Shown one piece after another: positions 34,413 through 47,386 of a stretch of 64,000 nt of DNA. The stretch is from Vitrella brassicaformis (taxonomy: Eukaryota > Sar > Vitrellaceae). The position numbers and the translations under genes were made by a program. Within the stretch, counting starts at the first letter, position 1. Every line of letters starts with the position of its first letter. The stretch spans positions 26,143-90,142 of the forward strand of contig CDMY01000332.1 in NCBI GenBank assembly GCA_001179505.1, written 5' to 3'. Under the pieces are notes generated by a model. It was not told where the DNA came from. It was given only the letters and a program-made list of their open reading frames with translations, and made no database searches.

Positions 34413-37400
34413 ATGCCTGGCGCCGCTGAGGTGCTCAAGGCTGGCCAGGGGACCAAGATAATAGTAGACGCCCGCAAGCCTGTTTTCTCTCAAGGTGATA
34501 TGTGGATCGACAGACACCAGCACGTCGTGTGCTGTGTCCATGTGTCCATGTGGCTGGTTGTGGCTGTGCAGACCACTTCCCGCCTCTCAACGCAGCGTTG
34601 AATCGGTCACCGACGAAAAAGTCAGCGACCGACGATGGGTGGGCCTTCGTGCCTTGCGAGAACCCTTCCCTCCCTCCCTCCGTCCTTTGGTCTTGTTGGT
34701 GTGCAGCTGTCCCGCTCGTGTGTCGTCTCCCGTCGGCGACGGCAAGTGCCCCCTGCCGCACGCCGCCCTGCCCCTTAACAAGCGCATGGCGCATCCTCAT
34801 GGGGACGAGCAGCCCCCACCTGACTACGATGTGCGTGAACACCCGCGGGACTCGGACAGACAGACAGCCTCACTGACGGTTACGGCGAGTGGTTTTTTTC
34901 TGTGTGTGCGCGCGCATATAGGAGGTGGGCAGTGGGGGCAGCAGCACGCCCCGGCCATCACTGGCCAAGGGCTCTGTGTGGGAACGGAGGAAGCACCACC
35001 ACCAGAACCAATACCAACACCAGCATAACCAGCGGCGACAGGAGCAGCAGGCGCCACAGGGCGTGCAGGCGTTTCCCCGTCGGAGTGCGTTGGATCCCGT
35101 CTCGCCCACGCACAAGAGCGACCAAGGCGCCACAGACACGGCAGACGCATCAGCTCACGAGTAACCCCGCACTCACACGCACACACACAGAGGGGGAGAG
35201 GCTTTGGTGGGTGGTGGTCTTGTTGTCTTCCGTCCACCTGTCGATCTGTCTGTCTGTCTGTCTGAGTGTGTGCAGGAGGCCCCCTCCATCCGGCGGCGAG
35301 CCACAGGCTGCCCCCGACCTGGAGAGGCTGCTCATCAACTTGGCCCACCCCTCCCGCCCCACCAGCGCCGCCCAATCCGAGATGACCACCTGCAGCCACT
35401 CCTCTCACGCCACCCGACACACCCCCGCCAGCACCACCACCAGCAGCGACAAACACAACAACAGGCGCCATCCCGGTGACTCTGCCGACCCCTACGCATC
35501 GCAGTCGTCCACACCCATGTCTCGCTCGTCGGGGCGGGACGGCTCGCCAGCCGCTGGTGGCACTGGGACGTTCCGGCACCCCCGTGCAAACGGCAATGGC
35601 ATTGTCGTCAATGGCTGGCCCCCTGGCAGTGTGAGCAGCAGCGACTGGACGGCTGGTGCGAGAGGCAGCCTGAGGAGGGGGCCATCACCAGCACCATCAG
35701 CATCAGCAGCAGTCAACGGTCATGGTGCCGATGGAAGTGGGTTAGAGTGGCGGACGCGGCAGCCCGACGAGGGCCCCACGGCCAGATGGGACATTCCTCC
35801 CCCCCGGGGCCGAGGAGGGCGCCGGCCGCCCTCCATGCACAGAGGAGGGAGTGGGGGTGCTTATGCTCCCTACCGGTACCCACGCCCCCGCCCGCCGCCT
35901 TATCAGTCGCTCGCGCACACGCACATCCCGGATCAGCCGCTGCGGCAGGAGTGGCGCCCCACTTCAAGCAAGGCGGCACAGCAAGAGGAGAATGGTGGTG
36001 GTCCTGACGGTGTGGGTGGTGGGGATGGTGAGAGCGTGAGTGCTCCGTGCACGCCGCGGGCTGGCCCACGGGGCGCTGGGCGGGATGGCCACCACGGGGG
36101 TGGGCGAGGCCACGGGTGTGCGCCGCCTGAGCCGAAGCCGATATCGTATTGGTATAGGGAGCAGCCCGTGGGGTCGCTGGCGCATTGTGGGGTGTTCCAG
36201 CACCTGAGTGCCGAGGTAGACCAGTTCGTCGCGTCGGTCGACCACCATATCAAAACAAAGGTAGACGGGGGGAGGTGCGCTGGACAAACACTCACACACA
36301 CATGGATGGATGGATGTGTGTTGTGTGTGTCCGGTGTGGTGATATTTACTGTAGGAGGGGGCGCGGCGGGAGCAGATGCTTTGTGTGCTGAGGGCACTCA
36401 TATTGGCCTTCTTCGAAGAGAACCGCAAAAAGTGAGAAGCTCACCGCAGGCACAGAACCAAGCGAGCCACCGTGTGGCCCCCGTGTGTGTGTCCTCCATC
36501 CCTCCATTCTCTCTCCCAACGACCACCAGATATCGCAGGGCACAGGCGGACCAGCCGATAGGTGTGGAGGTGTTCGGGTCGTACAGCACCAACCTGTTCC
36601 TGCCCACCTCCGACATCGACCTGGCCATCGTCAACGTGGAGCTGCCGGCCGCCGACCCCCACCCTCTGGCATATGACTTCACACAGGAGCTCCTCCTCAG
36701 CATCGCAGAGTGGATCGACGTACGACACACACACACACACACACATGGATGGATGGATGTGTGTGTGTGTGTGGTGTGTGTGTTCAGCCGCGCTCGGCTC
36801 ACAACGAGCGGGACCATCCCGAGCTGCATGAGTGGATCAGTGGGGTGCAGTTCATCCCAGCCAAGACCCCACTGCTGACGGTGAGGACCACCACGAGCGT
36901 CGAGGGCCACACTACGCAGATCGACATATCGGTGGTGACGGGAAAGCACCACGGCATACAGACGGCCAAACTCGTCCAGGTCAGCTGACTTGAGCTGAGG
37001 AATCACGCAATTCATCTCTCTCTCTCTGTGTGTCTGTCTGTCTGTCTGTGTCTGTCAGCGATATTGCGAGGGGCTGCCGACTCTGCGGCCGCTGGTGTTG
37101 GTGCTGAAGCACCTGCTGAGCCAACGGGGGATGAACAAGCCGTTCGAGGGCGGCCTGTCGTCATACGCCCTCACTCTCATGGCAATCGCATTCCTGCAGA
37201 CACCCCAGCTCTACAACAACGCCCACACAGACGTCGGTAAGTCAGTAACTCACTAAGGGCCACCTGACTGCTGACTGCTGCACTGCACTTGAACCAGCCA
37301 TACCAACCATTTGCACACCAGACCACACCTTTGCTATGTGTGTGCTGTGCAGGCCAGCAGCTGTGCAGTCTGTGTGCCTTCTACGGCGGTGTGGCGGTGC

Positions 37401-37970
37401 CGTCCGGTGCGCATCTGCTGGTGCCCAAGCATATCAACGGCCTCGGCCAAATCGTTCCGGTCACTTTCTTCGACTACAAGTACAGAAGACCCTCCATCCA
37501 TCCATCCATGCATCCATCCATCCATGTGTATCTGCATGCATGTGTGTGTGTGTGTCCCTCCCGTCAGTTTGCTGGGCATCAGTGTGCGGCCGCCCCACGA
37601 GCAGCAGCAGCAGCAGCAGGGCCAGCACCACGAGCGGCCGCCCGCCTTGTTCTCCCTGGTGCCGTTCAATGGGCCCCTGGACGGCTCGCGGCTGTGCGTC
37701 GAGGACCCCATGGACCGCACAAACAACGTCGGCAGAACCGCATTCAACATTTCTGAGATACAGGTCAGTGAGTGAGTGCGGTGTGAGCGGATGGACGCAG
37801 GCCTGACGCCTGTGAGTGACCATGGCGTCGTCTGTGTGTGTGTGTGTGTGTGTGTGCAGCGTACGTTTCGGCTGGCGTACGGTGTGTTTTCCACCCCGTG
37901 TGTGTGCTGCGTCGGGGCATCGCCGCCGCGGCAGTGCTCCAACCTGCTCAGAAGACTGTTCCTCTATTGA
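34413..37970 (+). CDS. TRF4/TENT4-type non-canonical poly(A) polymerase
   Basis: Twelve exons in phase: 34413-34494, 34572-34638, 34707-34830, 34922-35160, 35276-36260, 36355-36431, 36530-36719, 36788-36979, 37059-37236, 37353-37479, 37568-37763, 37860-37970 (855 aa). Residues 1-480 are disordered, rich in His, Gly, Arg and Pro. The catalytic half has the DNA polymerase beta-like site VFGSYSTNLFLPTSDIDLAI (two Asp) and the third Asp in TTQIDISV. The central PAP-associated domain follows: LRPLVLVLKHLLSQRG, GGLSSYALTLMAIAFLQ, then LCVEDPMDRTNNVGR. This order is that of TRF4/PAPD5 enzymes, which add short A or mixed tails during nuclear RNA surveillance. The C terminus is short and Cys-rich (CVCCVG). 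The true start may lie in further upstream exons. Confidence 0.87.
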
Positions 37971-39280
37971 CACGCCGCCAACGGTCTCTCTCTCTCTCAC
38001 TCCCTCTCTCGGTGGATCCACACACACACAGTATGCCACTTCGTTCCATTCAACGTTTCTCCTCGGGCGCGTGTGTGTGTGTGTGGTCGATGGTGTCCTC
38101 GGCTGTGTGGGCTGAGTGCGTGCGCGAGTTAGTGAGGTACTTACGTGGTTTGCACACCTGTGTGTGTGTGCGCGTGTGTGTCGTGTGTGGTGCAACCAAA
38201 GGTGTTTCTCCTGCCTGCCTGCCTGCCTGCCTGCCTGCGCGTGTGTGTGTGTGTCTTGGGTGTGCAAAGCCCGACCGACCGAAACGCTCGGGCGGTGGGC
38301 GGGAGTCGTTTGTCTGTCTGTCTCTTGATGGGCTCCCTGGTGTGACGCTAGCTACCGATGTTTGTCTGTGCAGACGGCAGGGGTCTGATGGTCTGATGGA
38401 GGGAGGATGGGGTAGATAGACAGAGGCCACGTGAGTGACATATTTGTAATGCGCGTGTGAATGAATGAAGGCAATGCTGGGGGGACTCTGCGCCGCGCTA
38501 CACACACACATACCTCAGACGCGGTAAACCCAATCACGTACGCAAGACACACGGGCTTTTGGTTCCCGTGATGGGATGGTCCCTCCGTCCTATGCACCAC
38601 TTATGCGCCACACCCGTCTCCACAAATACAGACCACGTTAGGACAGTGCAGCAAAAAGTGACTGACCATCACCTCACTACTCACGTCCAGGTCTGCCTAC
38701 TTGTTTCGTCTGTCTCCGCCAGTGAATGACGAACAGAAAGCCGACCTGCAACGCACTCCCGCAAAATACGGCTCCCGAACGCTTGCGTCGGAACCAACAT
38801 GCATAAAATCACAAAGCACATCCTCGAGCCCACAGCGATTAATTGTAGATAGAAAGAGACAGCCCTACTCTTGGTGTTCAGACGACGAGCACAAATAACA
38901 ACGCACACACGCACGGCGTCGTGCACCCAACTCCGAACAAATACAAGTGGCGGATCGAAAAACTGACTCCATTAGTCCGTCGCAAAAATTGACTCACTCC
39001 TCTGACTCTCACAGGCCTGCCTACTTGTCTCGTCTCCTTTAGGGCAGTGCATGTCCCCTCGCTATCCTGGCTAGAAACTAAGGCGGTGTTGGCCACCCGG
39101 AAGTGTGAAACGCACAAGCTGACACGGACACATCATCATCAGTGCCCTCGGGATGCATGGAATTGTTAGGACAGCCCCACATCCGTATATATAGTAGACA
39201 GGTACAGGAACAAGTACAGTACGTACCATCGCCGTCAGTCAGTCAGTCAGTCAGTCGTCCCTCTCTCTTCCTCTTGCGCA
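37971..39280. other. intergenic, repeat-bearing
   Basis: 1.3 kb without a supportable gene between convergent 3' ends. It contains GT-rich runs (38065-38085, 38155-38195), TGCC repeats (38213-38238) and AGTC repeats near 39235-39258 next to the stop of the large secreted protein gene. Confidence 0.55.
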
Positions 39281-42200
39281 TCAGCAGCCCTCCCGTTTGA
39301 CCGCCGCAGCGCATTCCTTCCAGTCGCCGAAGTTGTTGTCGTTGCCGCCGCATCCACCATAATCGAAGGTCCTGCACTCGTCGTCGGCGAAGCCCCAGCG
39401 CTCGTACCCGACATCACACTGGGTCAGCGACTCGCCGACGGGCTGCTCGCAGAGGGGCACCTCCTCCCGGCAGCTCACACAGCACGTCTCCTTGGGCGAC
39501 TTGCGCTTCTTGAAGGGGCACTGCGGCTCAGGCGATGCACACGACTGCTCCGCAGACCAACAGGGCGTGTCTGCATGTAGAGGACAAGTGGTCAGACAGA
39601 GAGCGCAGGGCATGCTCGAGCTCTCGAATGGTCTCCCCCTTGCATGTACCAGGGCACTTTTGGGAGCCGGATACGAAGGGGAAGCCGCGGAGGCGGTATG
39701 GCTCAGCCTCGGTCTGATGACCACACACAGCGCAAGCCAGTGCCACGACATGCAGTGCGCAGACATCGACGTGCCACCGATTGACCTTGAGCATGCATTG
39801 CTGCCCGGTCCATGTGAAGTGGCGGCATTCGCTGTTGACCTCACACGCCTTCATGCACCCAACCGCCGTCCTCTCACCTGCAGCCATGTAATGATATACG
39901 CAAAGATTGTACGGAAGCGCCTTTGCTGAGGGCGTACCCTGGGGCATGTCGTCTTTCTCAATAATTGCGATGCTCGGAGCGGCGATCTCCTGGCCGGCCT
40001 TGAAGCAGCTCTTGTCACAAAGTACGGACGAGGCGCCCTCCTCAAGGAAAGTCTCGGTCGCGACGTCATACCACGCGATGGGGGAAGGCCCCTTGTAGCT
40101 CTTGAGGAAGCCCTTGAGAAGGGGGTGTCCGCTCGACTTGATGTCGTCGGTGATGACCCAGGCGTCTTCCCTGGTGGAGAAGTACAGATATCGCTCCTCG
40201 TTTGCGGCCGTTTGCCGCTGGAAGATGGCCCCTCCGAATGTCTGATGCAGGTCAGCCCGCGTGTCCTTGGCGATGGTTGTCGCATCGTCAATGTCCGTAA
40301 GGAAGAGGCCGGACCACGACCACTCACCTGCGTCAGACAAGAGCGACCAATCGCAGACTGTGCCCCTCATGGTAAGTCGGTGTGTCCCCTTACCATTAAG
40401 GTTGGTCGTCGAGTCTCCCGTGAAGTTGCGGACGAACATCGAACCGCAAAGGTTCGGCTGCTGCAGCATCGTGCTGCAGAGAGCACACGGCAGCTTCGCG
40501 TCGCACTCCGCGCTTGTCCAATTGCCGCTGGGCCGAGCCTGAACACGCAACGGCGAGAGGGACGTCTCTCTCTTGGCGTGTGTACTTGGCTATTTGCTCA
40601 GCGTACCGTGGCACACTGCTTGCGCGACTCCAGGAAGCTGTCAATGGCCTTGAGGGGCCAGAAGGGCAATGCGTCCCGCAGCTTCTTCCTGTCCTCTTCG
40701 AATCGATCATAAGAGAACGCAGTCGAGTCAACCCACCGCCAGTCGACGACCTCCGGCATATGGTGAGCTGCCAGAGGGGATCGTGAGGGCTGGCGAAGGC
40801 CGAGCCAGCATGACTCTGTCTTGGCCTTGTCTCCGGTCAGCCATGAAAGCGGCCCGCCATTCGGCAGCAGATCCTTGAATGCGTCGATGATTGACGCGAG
40901 GCCACCCTGGGGGAATGCCTTCAAGGCTTGCTCAATCGCGCCCTCGAACTCAGGCGCATAGACGGCCTCCTCCTTCTTGGACTGCTGGTACCGATCTGCA
41001 GCCAGCTGCGTCAAGAAGAGGAGCGCTGCCGCCTGACGGCCACACAGACGACACACCAGAGGCGTATACACATACATATGCGTGGCCCGTGGTTCTTACG
41101 TGTTCGGTTGGGTTGTCGATTGATGCCAGCGTCGTGATGAGGCCGATGGGCGAGAGCCGCTCACACATGTCTTCGCTGTCGTCGAAACCAGCATAGCGGC
41201 GCAGACTGTCCTTTCCAAGACGTCGCAGTTGCGACTCGGCGTTGGCGGCGTCACGCTGTGCAAGCCAGTCGGGAGACGGATACTCGGGCTTGGCGAGGGC
41301 GTGCAGCTCGAGCTCTTCTGACAGAGAGTGGAAAGCCATGGGCGAAATGCACTGCAGCAGCAACAGCAAAGACACATTGGCTGTGGGGTCGTCTCTGCAC
41401 GAGCTGTCATCTACCTTTGTGTTGAGCTCATTGGGGATGCCTCCCGTGACGGGAACCGAGGTGCTTTTGCCTTTGTCGGGCGACAACATCAGGAGGGTGT
41501 CGAGGGGCGACTTGACGCACCCGGAGACGGCAAATTGATACACCTCAGCCTACACGTCAATCAACACATGCTCACGGATGGCAGTGTGCAGCACGACATT
41601 AGAGGTAGAGGCATTGGTACCTCGTTCTTGCCATGCTCTGCAGGTGATGGCTTCACCAGCCCAAGGTTGTCATTGGGATCGTCGATGGGCCCGGGGGCCA
41701 GCTGCCCGTTGTCCACCACGGCCCCTTTGTTCAGCAACACCGTGTAGACCCGACCATTCAGTAGAGCGAGGCCAGACATGGAGACCTCGCACTTGTCCAC
41801 GAACAGGGTCGATGATGCCATGTCGATGGTGATGTGCCCCTCGTCGGTGAGGCCGTCAAGCACGGCGTCTGTGAGAAGCTGCAGCGCCCCTTCGCCCCTT
41901 GTGATGACCTCATCGAAGAAAAGAGATACTTTGCCATCAGGATCCACACGAATGGCGCTCTGGATGGGCGAGAAGTGTCCAATCCTTCAGTATGCACATC
42001 AGCCACACATGCATGTACACAAGACACATAAGATGCGGAGTGCCTCACGAATTGCCTCCCTGTATGAATGATCTCTTACTTCGGCGGCTCGAGGTCCACG
42101 ACAACGAACGAGTACTTCTCTGGTGGGCCCGGTGGGATGCCGACGAAGGGGTTGTAGATGGGCAAGCCACCAGCATCAAGCGGAGGGGGGGCCAGCTGCC

Positions 42201-44678
42201 CGTTGTCCTGGACCACGCCCGCGTCCACAGTGACGTGGTAGCGCATGCCATCGTTGTCGAAGAGGACACTTGGGTCAATTACGAGGGTGCAGGCTGCCGC
42301 GGTGAGCTCACTGCTTGTCGCGTCAATGATGATGGCTGGATTGATCGGAGGCAGGACCTCACAGGAGTCCTCGCGCAGCCACTCTGAAGCGATGACGTGG
42401 AGCCAGAGACATGCTATTGCTTCCTTTTGTCCTGCGCGTCCTTGCCTGGTGTGAGGATGATCTTCCCCGCGGGCCCCAGCCGAACGATCTCGTCGAACAC
42501 CAAGTGCACGTCAGCATCTAGCGCAACACGCAACTCATCTTGAGACGGAACGAAGAGCTCCGGCCTCGCCCTACAGTACGGCAGTAAATGAGGGGTAAGT
42601 ATGCAGCGAACACGTGTTGCTTGCACAAAGCGTGTGCCGTGAGATGCCCCTGTGAGTCTCCACTCACTTTGGTTTCACGACATCGACGACCACAAACGAG
42701 TATGACTCGGGCGGGCCAGGTGGGATGCCGGGAAAGTCATTCTAGATGGTGTTGCCGTCGCCATCCAGAGCAGGAGGGGCATCTTGTCCGTTGTCCTCAA
42801 TCACGCTCGCGTCCACAGTGACGTGGTAGCGGATGCCGTCGTCGTCGAAGAGGACACTTGGGTCGATTGTGAGAGTGCACGCCGAGATGCTGAGCTCACT
42901 GCTTGTCGCGTCGATAACAATAGGGGCGTCAATCACGGGCATAACCTCACAGGCGTCCTCGCGAACCCATTCTGCAAGAGACGCAGGGAAAAAGGTCGTG
43001 GATGTCGCCAAGAGATGGTGTGTCACATCGTTTCATTGTCCTTTGCTGTGTCATCCAAGCTTGCCTGGTGTGAGGGTGACCTTCCCCGCGAGCCCGATTC
43101 GAATGACCTCATCGAACACCAATTGCACGTTGGAATCGAGCGGCACGCTCAGCTGATCTTGGGCGGGCACGAAATCCTCCACAACGGCCTTGGGAGCCAC
43201 CGTGTCTGTGACAGGACACAGAGAGGCAGTCCGGATGAGTTCAATGTGCAATGAGTTGAATGTGGGCAAGAGTCAATAATCACTCACCCGCCAGGATGAT
43301 CGTGTTTTGAAACGTGTCCGTCGAGGGGTTGCCCGCCGTATCGCTCACGAATGACCCACTGAGGTGCAGCGAATACGAATAACCGTCCTCCTGGGGATAC
43401 TGCAGGAAGGAAACACAGCCAGTCAGTGCCAACTACGTGTCTATTCTGTCGTCGCTGCAAGCAGATATTTACGCTGGGCCAGAATGTGCTCAAGTCGGCT
43501 CCTCTGAGCTGAACAGTGCAGGCATCGTGCTTGGTGAACAAGATGGGCTCAAGTGACACGGTTTGCTCGGCCTGATCAGCGCCCTCCGGCTGTTGGAACA
43601 GTCGATCAATCGACATACACACGTGTGTGGGTGGTCGACGACAGCAGGCGCACGATCACTCACCTTGATTTCGCACGTGTTCTCTCTGATCCACATTCCA
43701 AAGATCCTGTATGGACAGCATCACCCCACAACACAGTGCGCTGGCGTCTTGCGGTATTCGCATCGAGACAGACAGCTTGATGCGGATCTCTCCCTTCCTC
43801 CGTCCTTACCGTTGCGAGTGGCTGCCCGTCGTCCCCCAGAGTCGACTGGCTGACGTCCACCGGCTCGTTGTACTTAACCTACCACAAGTACACAGTACAG
43901 GTGCGTGTTCCACACGCATGTACAGTGTACAGTGTACAGTGTATACCTGCCACACGACGTCGGTGCCGATGAGGCGATCCGCGAAGGGAGGAGGAGAATA
44001 GCTGGTCACAACGGGCGGGGTCTCGTCCTCTGTGTGAAACCACCACTCATCCGTGAGGTCAGTGAACAAGCCTCCCTTTCCGGGGGTTGTGAAGGTGTTG
44101 GTGGATCGGTCCATGATTGCTCCGTGTGGCGGGGACTGAGCAAAGCCGATATCCCATCTGAACCGGTCTCCCTCCAGACGATCGATAGGAAGCCCCAGAA
44201 CAATCCAGTCGTCCTTTGACACGGCGATTGCTTCCAGACGCACTTCGAATTCTTGGGGGCTCCTGGGCTCCTGCAAGGCGGAAGTCATGAATATGCACTA
44301 AGCCATAGGCAGCTGACCATCGCGTATGTGCCTACCTCGCAAGGAGACGCCGGGGTGAATGTGGGAGTGAACTTCACGGTCTTGCCCTTGCCGATCTGCA
44401 CCGGCTCGTTGAATTGGAACACCACGACGCAGCCGCGGCCCCCGAGCTTCCCCGGGTCGGAAAAGTCTGGCAGAGGCTCACCGGCAATGAGCGCGGCGAC
44501 GTCGTTGGCCGTGAGCAAGGCGAGGTCCTCTGTGGTGAGGTCGGGATTGCAGGAGCTCAATGTCACAGTCTCGTCCTTCTCTGGATGGACAGGTCCCAGC
44601 ACTGGTGGATCCGTGTCTGCCACGTCTGCAGCTTCAGGCGGTTGCAACGAACACTCCTCATCTGATCATAAACACACA

Positions 44679-44754
<76 letters not shown>

Positions 44755-47386
44755 CACAAAGAGAGAGAGAGGCATAGAGAGATAAAAGGTCACCCCACAC
44801 GCATATTCCTGTTCTTCGGTCTGACTTGGGGGGTGTGGACGATCTCCGCTGGAAGGAATGTCGAAACGTAGATAAACGACCTGTCCGTTTGGCAGAGGAA
44901 TCGTCGGTGAGAATGGCCCGACGGTAAGCGTCGGCAGATCGTCGAGTTCGATCTTTCCGGAGGGAATCAGGTCGCAAGGATCACGACCCCAGATCTCGAT
45001 GTCCACCCATCTCCTGCAAGCCACGTGCCACGATTGAACGCGCATAATCACGAGTGCCGAACCTTTGGTCCTTACTTGCACAGAAACTCTCTGGGGTTGG
45101 CCACATTAGCCTGAAACGGTTATAATGAACGGGGACCAAGTGAGATCACGAAAATGCGAGAAGTGGGCCTCTTACGCAGAATCCGTCAAGGATGTCGTCG
45201 GGGTCTATTTTGTGGTCTTCTTTTTTGATTTCGGGAAGTTTGACGTCGATGGCTACTTGACTGCTGAAGGACGCTGCGCCGACCACCTGCGGTCCAATCA
45301 CAACCATTCCAGCAGCCAGCCATACAGGGGTTGCTATATGCATCGTTGCTTTGGTGGGTGTGGGAGGGTGTGCTATACCACATCAACTTCCAGGATGTTT
45401 AGGTCGCTAATGAATGAAGAAATGTCAAGCTGCAGAGGGATACAGCAGCACACACACACACACACACACACTGGTTCGTCCATAGAGGAAGCATTGTCAT
45501 CACTCTTACTGCTCTCTGAATTGCGTCTTTAATGCTCATTTCAATGTCCTCTTCAAGCTTCTTAAGCTTCTCAACCGCTGTCTGGAGATCGGCAACCGCC
45601 TTGTGGAAGTCGGTGCATACATCTGTCGTCGCCGGATGATTGCTGATGCTCTCCAGCAAAGCGCCAAGCTCCACTTCTTGTTTGACCTCGATTGTTGAGA
45701 TTGTCTTGAAGAGCTCATGGACTGTGTTGATGTGCTGGGGCAGCTCTCCGACACCTTGGGACCAGCTTTTCAGAGTTCCCGCGGCGTCCTTGATGTTCTC
45801 GAAGGGTATCAAGAAAATCGCCGAAAAGCCAGCCAATAATTCCCTTGGGAGTCATTGGCGGTCCGCCTTCCTGAAGCAATGCTTCAGCTTTCTCTTCTAG
45901 CAGCTCGATGAATATTTCTGTGTGAGAGGACGAGAAGGAGTGACCTGGTGGAATTGTGGGTGATCAAAGTGTTTGTCTTACTAAGTCTCTCGGCAGGATT
46001 TGAGGCTGTGATTCCATCCAGCATGGCATTGCCCTCCTCAACTGCCTTGATGATCTTGTCTATGGCTTCCACCACTATCTGCAAATGACACAAACAGCCG
46101 TCCAGTCAAGACACGTAGCGAAAGCGGATTTTCGTGCATACCAGAGCTTCTTTGTACAGCGACTCGCTGCCCGCGTCGAATAGAAACATCAGCGCCTCCT
46201 TAACATCTTCCTTATTCAGGATGCTTAGGTCATCGACAAGTGCATTAAGATCAGGAATGTCGGTGGAAATGTCCTGCTGACAAGCTTCGGCCGCTTTCAG
46301 TACATTGGGAAGGTTCACTTCGAGCACTTTTGCGCTATCCAGTGTCTTGGAGGGGTTCAGCACTTCGTTCAGGTAGCCTTTGGCCGCGTCAATAAGGTTG
46401 TCGGCTGCACCAGTGATCAGCCCTGTGTCGGGATCGATGAAGAATCTCGCGATGCTTTCACATGAGCTTGCCCCTGAGACTCCGCAGCCTATGAGGTGAC
46501 ATCCGAGCTCCGTCCATGTCTTAAAGCCACTACACATACACAGAAACACACCCAAACACATACAAACACACACACACACACACACAGAGACACAGCAGCG
46601 GCAGCAGCAGCTTACTTCTCAGGCGGCGAATCAGGACTCCTGATCATGGCGATCTCAGCCAGTTCATAATACAGTGACTTCTTATTCCGTTTCCCTGGGT
46701 ACATGGCTCTGCACAGCAAACGTACATAAACAACACTCCATACACACGTCCACAGCCAACAGCAATCATCCGCTCACTCGTGAACAGAACACTTCCTGCT
46801 ATCCTGATAAGTGACGAGGTCCTTGCAGTCCTCGAGCAGTTTGGGGACGAGGATTTCGCCAACCCCTCCACAGAATGCATTGACCATCGCAACCACCGGG
46901 CCCTCATCTGCCACGTCTCCCGCAATGGTCTCTGTCATGCTCCTTATTTGCTCGACAAAGTCGTTCCCATCGGTGTCGAGGAGGTTGGCAGCGCACTCGC
47001 ATGCCTTCCCGAAGAAGTCAATTGCCTCCTCGACGAGTGCAACGTCTACGCCGGGTGTTACCGCATTCAAGGCGGCACACAAGTTCACCTGCAGGCGCAC
47101 ACAGCAGACAGACATACAAGCGGCCTGACGCAGACCTGTGGACGCACTCATACTGACCTCGCAAACGTCTCGTACTCCCAAGGTGGCCGGGTCATCTGGG
47201 TCGCAGATGTTCGTGAAGGTATCTGTGACCACAAGGGCAAGCAAAAGGCGATGATTCAGTACCACGTCCTCGTGATCGTGACTCACCTCCCAATTGGTTG
47301 AATAGCTTGCACGACTCATCGAGGACACCCCCCTCGACTCCCAAGCACAGTGCGGGCAACACCACCAACAGCACCAAGAGTTTCAT
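39281..47386 (-). CDS. large secreted modular protein: helical region, Ig-like repeats, PAN-like and Kunitz-like domains
   Basis: The gene starts at ATG 47386 with a signal peptide (MKLLVLLVVLPALCLGVEGG). Exon 1 (47386-47287) joins in phase to DTFTNICDPDDPATLG. About 20 exons follow, only partly fixed. In protein order: a helical ~600-residue part coded at 47.2-45.4 kb (LLDTDGNDFVEQIRSM, LIDAAKGYLNEVL, DKIIKAVEEGNAMLDG); repeated bacterial-Ig/SbsA-like units at ~44.6-41.6 kb, each with a V-x-LVFDEV/I or VFQFNEPV strand, a G-K-I/V-x-LTP strand and YSFVVVD or SLHLSGSFVSDTAGN; a region with FVRNFTGD; a PAN/apple-like CMKACEVNSECRHFTW near 39.8 kb; and a C-terminal Kunitz-like domain, CRTFDYGGCGGNDNNF, ending at 39281. 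The last three exons (39786 up, 39713-39650, 39570-39281) join in phase. It is probably extracellular or wall-associated. It may be two genes, but I see no internal stop-plus-signal-peptide boundary. Confidence 0.68.
42205..42380. repeat. intragenic repeat, Ig-like unit copy 1
   Basis: Similar over ~175 nt to 42793-42973 (offset about 588 nt). Codes for the YHVTVDA...DNGQ segment and the IDPSVLFD(N/D)DG strand of one Ig-like unit of the large secreted protein. Confidence 0.85.
42793..42973. repeat. intragenic repeat, Ig-like unit copy 2
   Basis: Partner of 42205-42380. The surrounding unit also repeats, including the VHLVFDEIVRLG/VQLVFDEVIRIG strand at ~42.47-42.55 and ~43.09-43.15 kb, so the whole ~590-nt unit with its introns was duplicated. 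Confidence 0.85.
44665..44775. repeat. CA/GA microsatellite inside an intron
   Basis: A (CA)n run followed by a ~75-nt GA-rich run, within a minus-strand intron of the large secreted protein gene. Read on the coding strand it is (CT)n(GT)n leading to the 3' splice site. Confidence 0.9.

Noticed and set aside
37797-38420. Long plus-strand ORF of 193 codons after the TRF4-like gene
   Set aside because: It is a GT/TGCC-repeat translation covering an intron and the 3' flank; the in-phase terminal exon of the polymerase gene ends at 37970.
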